A stretch of DNA of 64,000 bases from PALSA-1355 sp031400775 (GTDB lineage Bacteria; Planctomycetota; Planctomycetia; Pirellulales; PALSA-1355). Below are positions 31,915 through 41,073 of this stretch, in pieces (the first letter of the stretch is position 1; the number at the start of each line of letters is the position of its first letter). The notes beneath the pieces are model-generated. The model worked only from the letters and a program-made list of their open reading frames with translations. It did no database searches and had not been told where the DNA came from. The position numbers and the translations under genes were made by a program. The stretch is from assembly GCA_031400775.1 (NCBI GenBank), contig JANNQN010000289.1, positions 1-64,000 on the forward strand. Reading direction: 5' to 3'.

Positions 31915-32039
31915 GACGCTCGTTCCGAAAAGCGGGTCAAACTGCCTCTGCCTGCGACGCGAGAACGCCCTTCATTGTTCTCGCCGGCTGCCCGGTTGGC
32001 AAGCGCTTCGCGAGTCGTGGTGGATTGCTACCTTCGCCG

Positions 32040-35000
32040 CTAGCGGTTGAACAGGAACGCCGGGCTGTTGATCAGGGCCCAGGCCAGATCCTGCGCGCCG
32101 GCCAGCCGCTCGTTCTTCGCGAGCTCGGCGATCGCTTGCACCGTGCGGCTCAGCCGCACCCAGTCGGCGTCCAGCAGCCGATAGTGGTTCACGATTTCGG
32201 CCTTTTGTGTGTCGCTGCGCGCGGCCGGCACAACGGCCAAAATGGCGGCGATGTTTTGCGGTGGCGTCTCGAGATTCAGCGGACGCTTGGCCGATGTGAC
32301 CGCCACGCGAAACTTGCCGATCGTGTGCTGCTCGTCCAGTTGGTGATCGAGCGTAAGAGTCAGCACGGTGCCGCCCGCGAAATTCAGTTCGTCGGCGATC
32401 TCGAAAATACCGTAGTGGTTCTTGCCGACCTCGGGATGGATCGCCCAATGGGTGTTGGGCTTGCCGTCGACGGCGCTGGCCACTGGCAGGTCTTGCTGGC
32501 TGAAGTCGGCGCTGGTGCGGCCGAACTTGAGCGCGGTCGATTTGGTCGGATCGGCTTTGGCAGCGGCCGTGGCGCTTAGTTCAGAGAGTGTCAGGTTGCC
32601 GTTGACCGCGCGGCCGGGACCGCCGCCGGGTAGTTTCGCATCGGACAGTAGCTCGAGGCGAATCGCCGTCACGTCGGCCAACTCCGTGCCCAGCACGACC
32701 GTGTATGTGCCGCGCCCGTTCGGGCCTTCGACCAGCACCGACTGGTCTGGCTGCCTGGCGAAGGTGGCGTTCATGCTGGCTTTGAGCTCCGTGGGCTCGA
32801 GCACGGTCCAGGTCGGGCCGGACAGCGACGATTCCCACTCGGCTTGCTTGGCGTCGAGCTGGGCTTCGCGTGCGGCCAACTGGGCCTTCAGTTGCGAAAG
32901 TTCCTGGCCGTCGGAGTGCAGAGCTTTGACGCCGGCTTCGATCTCGGTCGGCGCCGCCGGACGCGACAGAATCCGCATGAACAACTCGTCGACGACTTTC
33001 GCGTCGTCCGCCTGGGCCGCCACCAGCTTCGTGATCTCGTTGCTGCCGTCGGCGATCGCATCGGCAATGGTCGGGCCGTTGACCAGCGTCATCACGGGCC
33101 CCAGCATCATGCCGCTCGATCGCTCGCACTCGCACGAGCTCTCGCGGGCAGGCCGGCCGAAGACCTCAAAGAAACCGCTCGGCAAGGTCAGCCCCACGTC
33201 GGGCAACTGGGCCGCGCGGTATCCGGCCGGCACCCCCGGCAATCGGCTCACCGAGCCGGTCGTTCGCTGGATCGCATCGTACAGCACCTCGGCCGGCAGG
33301 CGGCGGGCGATGGCGTGCGAGAAGTTGATGTCGTCGTCCGTGTTCCACTGGTTGGTGACGATCGACGACTGATACGCGCGCGATTTGCAGATCGTGCGGA
33401 GCATGTGCTGAGTGTCGAAGCCGTGGCCGATGAACTCGACGGTCAACTTGTCCAGCAGTTCGGGATTGGTGGGAGGATTGCCCGCGCGGATGTCGTCGAT
33501 CGGCTCGATGATGCCGCGGCCGAGCAGGTAACCCCACAAACGGTTCACGTAGCTTTTGGCGAAGTACTGGTTTTCCTTGGACGTGATCCATTTGGCCAAT
33601 TGCTGGCGGCGAGCGCCGCCGGCCGCGGGCGATTCGCCGTGTTCGTAGGGAAAACCGGGCGCGGCCGGCTTGCCGGTGCCGCCATGCAGCACCTCGCCGC
33701 TGGTGGCATCGTAGATCGCCTCGACCAGCGGATTGCCGCCTTCGACCGCGCTGCCGCCGATTTTGCGGCCTTCGCTGGCCGCGTCCTCTTTGCGGCCCAC
33801 CTGCGCGAAGTACGCGGCCAAATGATAGTACTGCCCTTGAGTCCAGCGCTCGAAGGGGTGGTCGTGGCAATGATTGCAACTGAAACGCACGCCCAAGAAC
33901 AACTGGGTCGTGTTCTCCATCGTCTCTTCCGGCGTCCGCAGAATCTTGTAGTAGGCCGCGGGCGGATTTTCCAGGGTCGAGCCGCTACCGGTCAGCACCG
34001 CGTTTACAAACTGGTCGTACGGCATGTTGCTCGAGACGGCCTGCTTGATCCAGTTGCGCAAGGCAAAGGCCCCCTGCTCGCCCAGGAATTTGCGATTCAC
34101 CTGCAACAGGTCGGCCCACTTGTTGGTCCACATCTCGACGTAGTCGCCGCCGCCGATCAGCCGATCAGTCATTTCGTCGCGCTTGATCTTGGTGTCGCGC
34201 GTGTCGGCCAGAAACGCGCGAACCGCCTCGGCCGTGGGGGGCAAGCCGGTCAAATCGAGCGAAATGCGGCGGACGAACTCGGCGTCGGTGCACAACCCGC
34301 TGGGCAGCGACTTCACGCGCTTCAGCTTGTTGTAAACCGCATCGTCGACAAAATTGTTGGCCGGCACGTCCTTCCACTCGTATCCGTTGCGGTCACCCAT
34401 CACGGTGATCGTGGTAGCGGTGTACGACCCCTCGAAACGCGCCAGCACCGGCGCCTCGCCGCGGCGAATCACCGAGACCAGGGCCAACTTGTTCGTCTCG
34501 GCCACATCGGTGTTGCCGCTATCGACGAACGCTTCGAGCGTGACGTCGCGCACCGCGCCGTCGTTGTACGTCGCCACGACCTTCATCTGTTGCGTCATGC
34601 CGGGCATCGGCACGATCGGATTCTTGGGGAAGATCTCGATTTTCGCCACTCGCGGACTGTCCGAATCCAGCTTCAGGCCGCCGCCGATCCAGGAGCGGAT
34701 CAATTCGTAATACGGTTGTTCGGGCTGGGTTACCACTCCGCCGACGTGCGGGATGACGCCCGAGGGCTTGAGCAGCATCATGCTCTGGTCGGGGGCCGCG
34801 CGATTGATGCGGCGTGCGGCGCCGTCGTCGGTCAGGGCGCGATGATCGAACACCGAGTCGTAACCGCGCAGCGAGAGCTTGAACCCGTTCTTGCCGTTGA
34901 GCGAGCCGTGGCACGTGCCCGCGTTGCAGCCCATCTTCGACATGGCCGGCATCACGTCGCGCACGAAGCTGGCGGTGTAGTCGGCCGCGGACGCAGCGAC

Positions 35001-35348
35001 TTTCAGCGAAACCGCGATGCTCTTGTCGGCGACGGCAAACGTGATTTGCCCTTCACCGTCAGCCTTGGGACGTACCACGCCGGTCGGAGAAACACTGGCC
35101 AGGTCTTGCGACACGGCGGGCTCGATCGCGCGGGTCACGTCGATCTTGTCGCCATTTTCCAATTGAGCCGTGACCAAAACCTGCGCGTAGGCATACTTGC
35201 CGACCAGCGCGATCTCGGGCGGATAAACTTCCAGCGAGGCGATCTTCGCGCCCTCGGGCAGCTTTTCCTTGGGCGCCGCCTGCGATTGGCTGGGCCAGAT
35301 CACCAGCGACAGGGCCAGGCAACCCACGGCAAGCAAACTCATTCTCAT
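32040..35348 (-). CDS. Ig-like / DUF1549 / DUF1553 protein with CX4CH motif
   Basis: I prefer the ATG at 35348 because it gives a clean signal peptide (MRMSLLAVGCLALSLVIWPSQSQA). An in-frame ATG at 35423 overlaps the upstream stop as ATGA, and another lies at 35375, so coupling is possible. The 1,102-residue protein has a BIG2-like Ig domain near residues 35-125. An atypical heme-type motif follows (GCNAGTCHG, Cys-x4-Cys-His). DUF1549 comes next (ISLDLTGLPPTAEAVRAFL), with CNHCHDHPFERWT, and then DUF1553 (KSYVNRLWGYLLGRGIIEPIDDIRAGNPP). It follows the WD40 cytochrome gene and represents the second such locus in the window. Confidence 0.92.
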   Translation of the reverse strand: MRMSLLAVGCLALSLVIWPSQSQAAPKEKLPEGAKIASLEVYPPEIALVGKYAYAQVLVTAQLENGDKIDVTRAIEPAVSQDLASVSPTGVVRPKADGEGQITFAVADKSIAVSLKVAASAADYTASFVRDVMPAMSKMGCNAGTCHGSLNGKNGFKLSLRGYDSVFDHRALTDDGAARRINRAAPDQSMMLLKPSGVIPHVGGVVTQPEQPYYELIRSWIGGGLKLDSDSPRVAKIEIFPKNPIVPMPGMTQQMKVVATYNDGAVRDVTLEAFVDSGNTDVAETNKLALVSVIRRGEAPVLARFEGSYTATTITVMGDRNGYEWKDVPANNFVDDAVYNKLKRVKSLPSGLCTDAEFVRRISLDLTGLPPTAEAVRAFLADTRDTKIKRDEMTDRLIGGGDYVEMWTNKWADLLQVNRKFLGEQGAFALRNWIKQAVSSNMPYDQFVNAVLTGSGSTLENPPAAYYKILRTPEETMENTTQLFLGVRFSCNHCHDHPFERWTQGQYYHLAAYFAQVGRKEDAASEGRKIGGSAVEGGNPLVEAIYDATSGEVLHGGTGKPAAPGFPYEHGESPAAGGARRQQLAKWITSKENQYFAKSYVNRLWGYLLGRGIIEPIDDIRAGNPPTNPELLDKLTVEFIGHGFDTQHMLRTICKSRAYQSSIVTNQWNTDDDINFSHAIARRLPAEVLYDAIQRTTGSVSRLPGVPAGYRAAQLPDVGLTLPSGFFEVFGRPARESSCECERSSGMMLGPVMTLVNGPTIADAIADGSNEITKLVAAQADDAKVVDELFMRILSRPAAPTEIEAGVKALHSDGQELSQLKAQLAAREAQLDAKQAEWESSLSGPTWTVLEPTELKASMNATFARQPDQSVLVEGPNGRGTYTVVLGTELADVTAIRLELLSDAKLPGGGPGRAVNGNLTLSELSATAAAKADPTKSTALKFGRTSADFSQQDLPVASAVDGKPNTHWAIHPEVGKNHYGIFEIADELNFAGGTVLTLTLDHQLDEQHTIGKFRVAVTSAKRPLNLETPPQNIAAILAVVPAARSDTQKAEIVNHYRLLDADWVRLSRTVQAIAELAKNERLAGAQDLAWALINSPAFLFNR

Positions 35349-35419
35349 GGCAATGATCCTATTGCGCTCGGGCATAAACTGTTTCCTATCCACGCGGCAA
35401 CCAAGCTCATCCTTCAGAC

Positions 35420-36847
35420 TCATCTCTGAGTCGCGACTTTATCGCTGCTGATCGGCGCGGGAACGAACTCCTTGACCAGCGCGCCGGTCTCGGCGTCGTC
35501 GATCCGCACCAGGCCGTCGAATCCGCCCGATGCTACAAGCTTGCCGCTGGTGCTAAAGGCCACGGCGTAGACGGCGCCCTTCTGGCCGGCCAGCTTGTGC
35601 AGCAGCTTGCCGCTGTCGGTCTCATACACGCGCACCTCACCGGCGCCGTCCAGGCTGCTGCCGACCGCGAAGCGACTGCCGTCGGCGTTGAAGCAGGCAT
35701 CGAAGATTCGCCCCGGCACGGCTTCGTAGGCTTTGATCAGGTTAAAGTCATCGCCGATCACCCGGGCTTTGGTGCGCAGCATTTGATAAATCTTGGGTAC
35801 GCCGTCGGCGCCGCCGATCAATAGTTCGTCCTTGGTCGGATGGCGGTCCACCGCGTCCAGGCCCCCTTTGAGCGCGCCGGGCGTGATGCTGGTAATGTTG
35901 TCGACGAACCGCTCGGTGGCTACCTCCACCAGTTTCATCGAGCGGTCGCGACTCACCGAGATCAGGTACGTGCCTTCCTTCGAAAACACGGTGTCGAGGA
36001 CCCAATCGCTATGGGCGCCTTGATACAGAACCTGTTTGCCAGTGGCGGCATCGATGGCCCGCAAGGTGTTGTCGGCGCAGCCGAAGGCGATCTTCGTTCC
36101 ATCGCCCGACCAGCTCACGCCGTAGACCGTGTCGTATGTGACCGGGACGGAGTAGCGGAGCTTGCGCGACTCGACGTCCCAGACTTGCACTTCGCCCAGG
36201 CGACCCGGCGAGCCGCCGCTAACGGCCAGCGACTTGCCGTCGGGCGAAAAGGCCAGCGATTCGATGCGTTCCGATTGTCCGACCAGCCGCGCCACCAGGC
36301 CCGAGCCATCGGCTTTGTGCAGCAGCGTTTCGTGATATCCACTGACGGCCAGCAGCGCGTCGTCGGGCGAGAAGTCGATCGCCGTCAACACGGGCGAGGC
36401 TTCGTACACGGGCGGATGATCCGTATCGATCACGCCGCGAACTGACATCGGCGTGTCGTCCTGGGCGCCCTCGGCGATCCATTGGCGGATCCGCTTGATC
36501 TCGACTTCGGCGAGCGGGGGCTTGTCCTTGGGCATCTCGGCCTTGCCGTCGGCCGGCGTGATGAGCGCGAGCAGATGACTTTCGTCGGGCTTGCCGGCCA
36601 CCACCGCGGGCTGTTCGCTTTCGCCCCCCTTGGCAAGGTTCTCGAAGTTGGTCATTACGAACTCGCCCATCGCCTTGGCCGGCTGATGGCAGCCCAGGCA
36701 GTGGACCTGAAAGATCGGGCGAACGTCGCGAAAATAGCTGACTGCGGGAGTCGGCGCGGCATCAGCCCCGGCGCACGCGGACCAAGCCTGTGCGCCAATA
36801 AATATCGCCAGTGCCATCGGGATTGCAAACCGCCTTGCGAAGTTCAT
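35420..36847 (-). CDS. Exported cytochrome c / WD40 propeller protein
   Basis: The 475-residue protein has a signal peptide (RRFAIPMALAIFIGAQAWSACAGADA) and an N-terminal planctomycete cytochrome C domain with CLGCH (VHCLGCHQPAKAMGEF). WD40 repeats follow (LLAVSGYHETLLHKADG, LAFSPDGKSLAVSGG, VQVWDVESRKLRYSVPV, KIAFGCADNTLRAIDAATG, AVAFSTSGKLVASGGFDGLVRI). It ends at 35420, 4 bases into the longest possible frame of the DUF1549/1553 gene. Together they make the cytochrome-propeller plus DUF1553 operon typical of planctomycetes. Heme binding is predicted from the motif. Confidence 0.92.
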   Translation of the reverse strand: MNFARRFAIPMALAIFIGAQAWSACAGADAAPTPAVSYFRDVRPIFQVHCLGCHQPAKAMGEFVMTNFENLAKGGESEQPAVVAGKPDESHLLALITPADGKAEMPKDKPPLAEVEIKRIRQWIAEGAQDDTPMSVRGVIDTDHPPVYEASPVLTAIDFSPDDALLAVSGYHETLLHKADGSGLVARLVGQSERIESLAFSPDGKSLAVSGGSPGRLGEVQVWDVESRKLRYSVPVTYDTVYGVSWSGDGTKIAFGCADNTLRAIDAATGKQVLYQGAHSDWVLDTVFSKEGTYLISVSRDRSMKLVEVATERFVDNITSITPGALKGGLDAVDRHPTKDELLIGGADGVPKIYQMLRTKARVIGDDFNLIKAYEAVPGRIFDACFNADGSRFAVGSSLDGAGEVRVYETDSGKLLHKLAGQKGAVYAVAFSTSGKLVASGGFDGLVRIDDAETGALVKEFVPAPISSDKVATQR

Positions 36848-37171
36848 ACCGCTCTGGCTCCCTGACGCGATAGTTGGGCCCGGTGGAAACGTACAGGATC
36901 GGGCACGGACTTAGGCTGGAAACGTAAACCGGCGGGTGTCATCGATTCCTTCGCTCCGGCACGAGCTTGAGGAAACGTCGACTTTTGTTGTTCGGGCGTG
37001 TTCTCGTGCGAGGTGGTAACCCAACCGCCGCAAAGCAGTTCGGGCCGCACTCGCTTCAATTGCGAATATACACGCCGCCGGGCCCGGCTGGCAAGAAAAA
37101 ACCGCCCCGCGCAGACCCCCAACCAGGGGCAGCATGCGCCGCAAGTGGCCCGGCTAGGTAGTTTAGCCGGC
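36848..37171. other. Intergenic stretch without recognised gene
   Basis: These 324 bases lie between the start of the cytochrome/WD40 gene and the stop of the broken [2Fe-2S] gene. Short frames on both strands show no family features. It probably holds the promoter of the 36847-32040 operon. Confidence 0.5.
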
Positions 37172-37513
37172 CTACTTCCTCTTGCGGGCGTTAAGTTCGT
37201 CGGCCGGAATGAGCAAATCCTCTAGCACCCGGCCGCCGATGATCGTCTCGTCGATGATCCGCGGCACGTCCTCGATCTGGACGTTGCCGTACCAGATTTC
37301 TTGCGGATAAATGACGACCGTCGGCCCCAGTTCGCATTGGTCGAGGCAGCCGGCCTAGTTGGCCCGCACCAGCGGTCCCAGATCGCGGCGTTTCAATTCC
37401 TTCTTGAAACAATCGCGAAGCTTCTGTTTGCCGTCGGGATCGCAGCAGCCTCGTTTGTGATCCGAGTCGCGCTGGTTGCAGCACACGAAGATATGGCTGG
37501 TGAACTTGGGCAT
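37172..37513 (-). pseudogene. Thioredoxin-like [2Fe-2S] ferredoxin with in-frame TAG
   Basis: I translated this strand directly: 113 codons run from the ATG at 37513 to TAG at 37172, broken once by TAG at 37355-37357 (codon 53). The product reads MPKFTSHIFVCCNQRD... LGPLVRAN-stop-AGCLDQCELGPTVVIYPQEIWYGNVQIEDVPRIID. This is the small [2Fe-2S] ferredoxin family, with ligands among Cys11/Cys12 and the pair in AGCLDQCELGP after the stop. Relatives have Lys or Gln where the TAG stands, so the change is a single base. Termination would remove two cluster ligands. The small membrane protein gene is 54 bases upstream. Confidence 0.8.
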
Positions 37514-37567
37514 TGAGGTTTCGCTGGTGGGGTGTGAACTCGAGGATCGGCTCGGCCGCCGCCGGCG

Positions 37568-37813
37568 TTAGGGCGACGCGGCGCTCTGCGGGGCCGGTGG
37601 CGTCGACCGCTGCACGCGCGAGATCGCCGGACCTCCCGGCGGCGCGAGGGGCCAAAAACCGGCCGCGTTGAGCTCTTCGCGGATGGCACGCTGCTTCATC
37701 GTGGTGCGTTGATATTGAACGCAGATCCCCAGGATGAACGCCAGCCAGATGAAGCCCATCAACATCGACTTCAGGCCAAACTGCACGGGCGATTTGCTCG
37801 GGCTTTCCTTCAT
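37568..37813 (-). CDS. Small single-span membrane protein
   Basis: The 81-residue protein has a short charged N-terminus, the FGLKSMLMGFIWLAFILGICVQYQR membrane segment near residues 12-36, and a Pro/Ala-rich tail. Small proteins with this N-terminal layout are common in planctomycetes; no function is known. On the coding strand TATGAT (37822-37827) lies 8 bases before the ATG, so the mRNA may be leaderless or nearly so. It may be transcribed with the [2Fe-2S] gene downstream. Confidence 0.65.
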   Translation of the reverse strand: MKESPSKSPVQFGLKSMLMGFIWLAFILGICVQYQRTTMKQRAIREELNAAGFWPLAPPGGPAISRVQRSTPPAPQSAASP

Positions 37814-37950
37814 AACCGTCTATCATAGTCCATCGACGTGGCGACTGGCGCGGCGACCCTCGAAAAACCGCGGACCGACATGGTAAAACGTGCGATTGGC
37901 CGACCGCGCCAGCAGTCTCGATCCCCCCAGATGCAATCGGAGAAGCACCC

Positions 37951-38532
37951 ATGGCCTCGCCCCCCAAAATCCTGGCCTTTGCCGGCAGCGCCCGAAAAGA
38001 CTCTTGGAACAAGAAACTGGTGCGGATTGCCGCGGCGAGGGCACGCGCGGCCGGCGCCGAGGTGACACTCATCGAACTGGAAGATTACTCGCTGCCCCTC
38101 TTCAATCAGGACGACGAGGCGGAACACGGGCTGCCCGAGAATGCGCTGAAGGTCAAGGACCTGATGTTATCGCATCAGGGTTTTTTGATATCTTCGCCGG
38201 AATACAACAGCTCGATCACGCCGCTCTTGAAGAACACGATCGATTGGGCCTCGCGCCCGGTGGCGGGCGAGCCGCCGCTGGCCTGCTTCGATGGCAAGGC
38301 GGCCATGCTCATCAGCGCCTCGCCCGGTGCGCTGGGCGGATTGCGCGGCCTGGTGACTGTGCGGTCGATATTGGGCAATATTGGCACACATGTGCTGCCC
38401 GGCACGATCTCGATTTCGCAGGCGCACGAGGCTTTTTCGGAGGACGGTTCGCTCAAGGACCCGGCTAAACAGCGGCGCGTCGAGAAGCTGGCCGCCGACT
38501 TGGCGCAGTTTTTGCAAAAGCTCGGCGCGTAG
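37951..38532 (+). CDS. NADPH-dependent FMN reductase family protein
   Basis: The 193-residue flavodoxin-like protein has the FMN phosphate loop AFAGSARKDSWNKKL (residues about 10-24) and the SSPEYNSSITPLLKNTIDWASRP segment typical of NAD(P)H:FMN or azo/quinone reductases. It would reduce flavin or quinone-like substrates in the cytosol. The ATG at 37951 is preceded by GGAG at 8 bases. The gene is divergent from the small membrane protein gene. Confidence 0.92.
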   Translation: MASPPKILAFAGSARKDSWNKKLVRIAAARARAAGAEVTLIELEDYSLPLFNQDDEAEHGLPENALKVKDLMLSHQGFLISSPEYNSSITPLLKNTIDWASRPVAGEPPLACFDGKAAMLISASPGALGGLRGLVTVRSILGNIGTHVLPGTISISQAHEAFSEDGSLKDPAKQRRVEKLAADLAQFLQKLGA

Positions 38533-38705
38533 CATCCGGTGATCATCGCCGCTGCTAGCGAGCGCGCCGATCGCGATGCGGCGCGGCGCATTCGCGCGAC
38601 TTTGCCCAAATGCGTACTTGCTTCTCGAACGCGCCGCGACAAAAATAGACTTGGCGCGCGTGCTCAATTTCGCGCTCCCCGTCGGCCGCTCGAAGGGATT
38701 GCCGG

Positions 38706-39335
38706 ATGATCGAACCCTTAGCCCAGCAATCGGACGCCGATCTGTTCGCCCGGGTGCAGGCGGGCGACACCGATGCGTTCTCGGAACTCGTGCGGCGTTA
38801 TCAGGCGGCATTGTTGCGCGTGGCCCATAGCCGGCTGGGGCGGATGGATTGGGCCGAAGACGTCGTGCAAGAAACATTTCTGTCGGCATTCAAATCATGC
38901 GCCAGCTACGACGCGCGCTACGGATTTCGCACCTGGTTGTGGACGATCCTGCTCAATCAGTGTGCCGGCCATTACCAGCGCAGCGTGCCGTTGGATCCCT
39001 GGCCCAGCGAGCCCGACCTGGCCGCCAGCACCGTTGGCGACGAGCGGGACGAGGCCTCGCCGCTGGGCAGTCTGCTGGCCAAAGAACGGACGGCCGAATT
39101 GGAATCGCTGTTGTTCGAGCTCAGCGTGGTGCAGGCGGACGCGCTGCGGTTGCGATTTTTCGGCGGGCTCAAATTTCAGGAAATTGCCGACGCGATGCAG
39201 TGCAGCTTAAACACGGCGAAGAATCGCGTGCGTTGGGGATTGATGCGGATGGCTGAGTTAATGCAGACCGCCGAGTTGATGCAGACAGATGGCGCGGACA
39301 GTGCAAAGCGCGGCGATTCGCAACGGGAGCGTTAA
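38706..39335 (+). CDS. ECF-type sigma factor
   Basis: The 209-residue protein has sigma region 2 (ADLFARVQAGDTDAFSELVRRYQAALLRVAHSRLG, then DVVQETFLSAFKSCASYDARYGFRTWLWTILLNQ) and region 4 (LFELSVVQADALRLRFFGGLKFQEIADAMQCSLNTAKNRVRWGL). GAAGGGA lies 6 bases before the ATG. The C-terminus holds a short tandem repeat, AELMQT twice. The anti-sigma gene starts 5 bases after its stop, a typical ECF pair. The regulated genes are not evident; the adjacent DUF1080 and secreted proteins are candidates. Confidence 0.95.
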   Translation: MIEPLAQQSDADLFARVQAGDTDAFSELVRRYQAALLRVAHSRLGRMDWAEDVVQETFLSAFKSCASYDARYGFRTWLWTILLNQCAGHYQRSVPLDPWPSEPDLAASTVGDERDEASPLGSLLAKERTAELESLLFELSVVQADALRLRFFGGLKFQEIADAMQCSLNTAKNRVRWGLMRMAELMQTAELMQTDGADSAKRGDSQRER

Positions 39336-39340
39336 ACGTC

Positions 39341-40042
39341 ATGAATTGCGATCAAGTATTCGACATCCTGACTCGCGGCCCGTTTCCGACCGGCACCGCT
39401 TGCGATACGCCGGTCGAGGCGCATCTCAATGTGTGCCGCGATTGCCGCCGCCTGGCCGAGGCCTTGCGCCCCGCGCTGGAACTGTTCCAGGAAGCTGTTG
39501 GACCGGAAGAAAGCCGCGACCTGCCCGGTTACTGGTGCGCCGTGGCCACTGAGCCAACACAACCGGCCGTCTCGTACGCGCAGGAGCTCAAGCCGCGCCG
39601 CATGGCCGGCGGCATGTGGGCCAAGGATTCGCTGGCCCGGCATTGGTCCGGCGTCACCGTGTGGCGGATGGCCGCCATGCTGGCCTTGGGAGTCACGGTG
39701 GGCTCTTTAGTCGGCTCGCGGGTGATGCTCGAAGGTCGCGGCACGGTCCCGCCGGTCAACTCATCGCTTGCGCCCTTAGCGAGTGATGACGATCACAAGG
39801 GCCTTGCTATCGCGGCGCCGGCTGAATGGGCCGTGCTGCCGGCAGCCTGCTCGCGCAATCTGCCCGGCACTGGCCCGCGCTATAGCGTGCGGGGCGATCG
39901 GCTGTTGGCCAATGCCGATCTGAGCAATTTGGATTGCTGCTCGGAGTGCCACAACGCCAACTCCGATACGGTGCCCAAGTCCGCGACGATGAAAGTCACA
40001 CAGCACTGCCAGGTCTGTCACAACGACCGGGCCGGGCGGTAG
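39341..40042 (+). CDS. Anti-sigma factor with two CxxCH motifs in the extracytoplasmic tail
   Basis: The 233-residue protein has an N-terminal zinc-type anti-sigma motif His28-x3-Cys32-x2-Cys35 (EAHLNVCRDCRRLAEALRP). A membrane helix spans about residues 104-126 (GVTVWRMAAMLALGVTVGSLVGS). The C-terminal part would lie outside the membrane and contains two CxxCH motifs, CSECH (200-204) and CQVCH (223-227), the signature of c-type heme attachment. They could also bind metal. The gene is coupled to the ECF sigma factor upstream. Inference: the tail may sense redox state, heme or a gas and relay this to the sigma factor. Confidence 0.85.
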   Translation: MNCDQVFDILTRGPFPTGTACDTPVEAHLNVCRDCRRLAEALRPALELFQEAVGPEESRDLPGYWCAVATEPTQPAVSYAQELKPRRMAGGMWAKDSLARHWSGVTVWRMAAMLALGVTVGSLVGSRVMLEGRGTVPPVNSSLAPLASDDDHKGLAIAAPAEWAVLPAACSRNLPGTGPRYSVRGDRLLANADLSNLDCCSECHNANSDTVPKSATMKVTQHCQVCHNDRAGR

Positions 40043-40216
40043 GGCTTGAATTCTTCGCAAGAAGTGGCGACGCCGTCTCGCGTTTTTTTCGCACCGCAGC
40101 GCGGTCGATTGTTTACACGGGGCGCCCCAGCAGCCACACTATCGGCCTGTCGTGCGAATTTGTATTGATCGCAAAGTAAAACCAAAATTCTCTGATCGAC
40201 ATTTGGGGGCGCGAAG

Positions 40217-40894
40217 ATGAACAAGGCGAGCGGGCAAGTGGGTTTCGTGTTGGCTGTAGTTCTTTGGTTAGCCGGCGGTATGGCTTGGGCGGCGGACGAC
40301 GCCGCCAAGCCGGGCGCGGTTGGCAAACCGGATGCCGACGGCTGGATCACGCTGTTCGATGGCCAGTCGCTCAACGGCTGGAAGGTCAGCGAGAACCAGG
40401 AGCAATGGAAAGTCGAAGACGGAAAGATCGTGGCCGCGGGGCCGCGCAGCCATTTGTTCTACATGGGCGACGACGCGAGCAAGCCGGCCGAGTTCAAAAA
40501 CTTCCACTTCAAGGCCGACGTGATGACCACGCCACACAGCAACTCGGGCATTTATTTTCACACCCGCTTTCAGGCCGTCGGCTTTCCGCAGATCGGTTTC
40601 GAAGCGCAAGTGAACAATTCGCACGGCGACCCGGTGAAGACGGCGAGCATCTACCACATCGTGAAGAACTTCGTGCCGCCGGCCAAGGACAACGAGTGGT
40701 TCACCGAGGAGATCATCGTCAAAGGCAAGAACATCCGCACCCTGGTCAACGGAAAAGTCATCTGTGACTACACCGAGCCCAACGGCGTGTCGGGCCCGAC
40801 GGAAAAACTCGACAAGGGTACGTTCGCCTTCCAGGCCCACGATCCCAAGAGCACGACCTACTACAAGAACATCAAGGTCAAGCCGCTTCCCTGA
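40217..40894 (+). CDS. DUF1080 (3-keto-disaccharide hydrolase-like) secreted protein
   Basis: The 225-residue protein has a signal peptide (VGFVLAVVLWLAGGMAWAADD, cleavage near residue 27). It has the DUF1080 lectin-like jelly-roll fold, shown by GWITLFDGQSLNGWKVSENQEQWKVEDGKIVAAG, NFHFKADVMTTPHSNSGIYFHT and NEWFTEEIIVKGKNIRTLVNGK. Members of this family include 3-keto-disaccharide hydrolases, and the fold also occurs in glycan-binding proteins, so hydrolysis is only possible. It lies 174 bases after the anti-sigma gene. Confidence 0.92.
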   Translation: MNKASGQVGFVLAVVLWLAGGMAWAADDAAKPGAVGKPDADGWITLFDGQSLNGWKVSENQEQWKVEDGKIVAAGPRSHLFYMGDDASKPAEFKNFHFKADVMTTPHSNSGIYFHTRFQAVGFPQIGFEAQVNNSHGDPVKTASIYHIVKNFVPPAKDNEWFTEEIIVKGKNIRTLVNGKVICDYTEPNGVSGPTEKLDKGTFAFQAHDPKSTTYYKNIKVKPLP

Positions 40895-41073
40895 TCGGTC
40901 GGATTCGGTCATGTCGAGGGACGCGAAATCGCCGAGAATTCGGAACCGTGCGATTTGTGAGGTATTTCTTCGGTTCAGCCGCTAGCGCCAGGGCGGGTTT
41001 GCTTGAAAACCCGCATTTCGCCAAGTAGTATGAAGATCTGGAACCGATTCGCCCCTCTCCGAGAGTTGCCCCG

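Noticed and set aside
32844..35429. Open frame of 861 codons on the plus strand
   Set aside because: It lies antisense to the DUF1549/DUF1553 gene; its product is low-complexity Arg/Gln/Gly/His-rich text with no domain.
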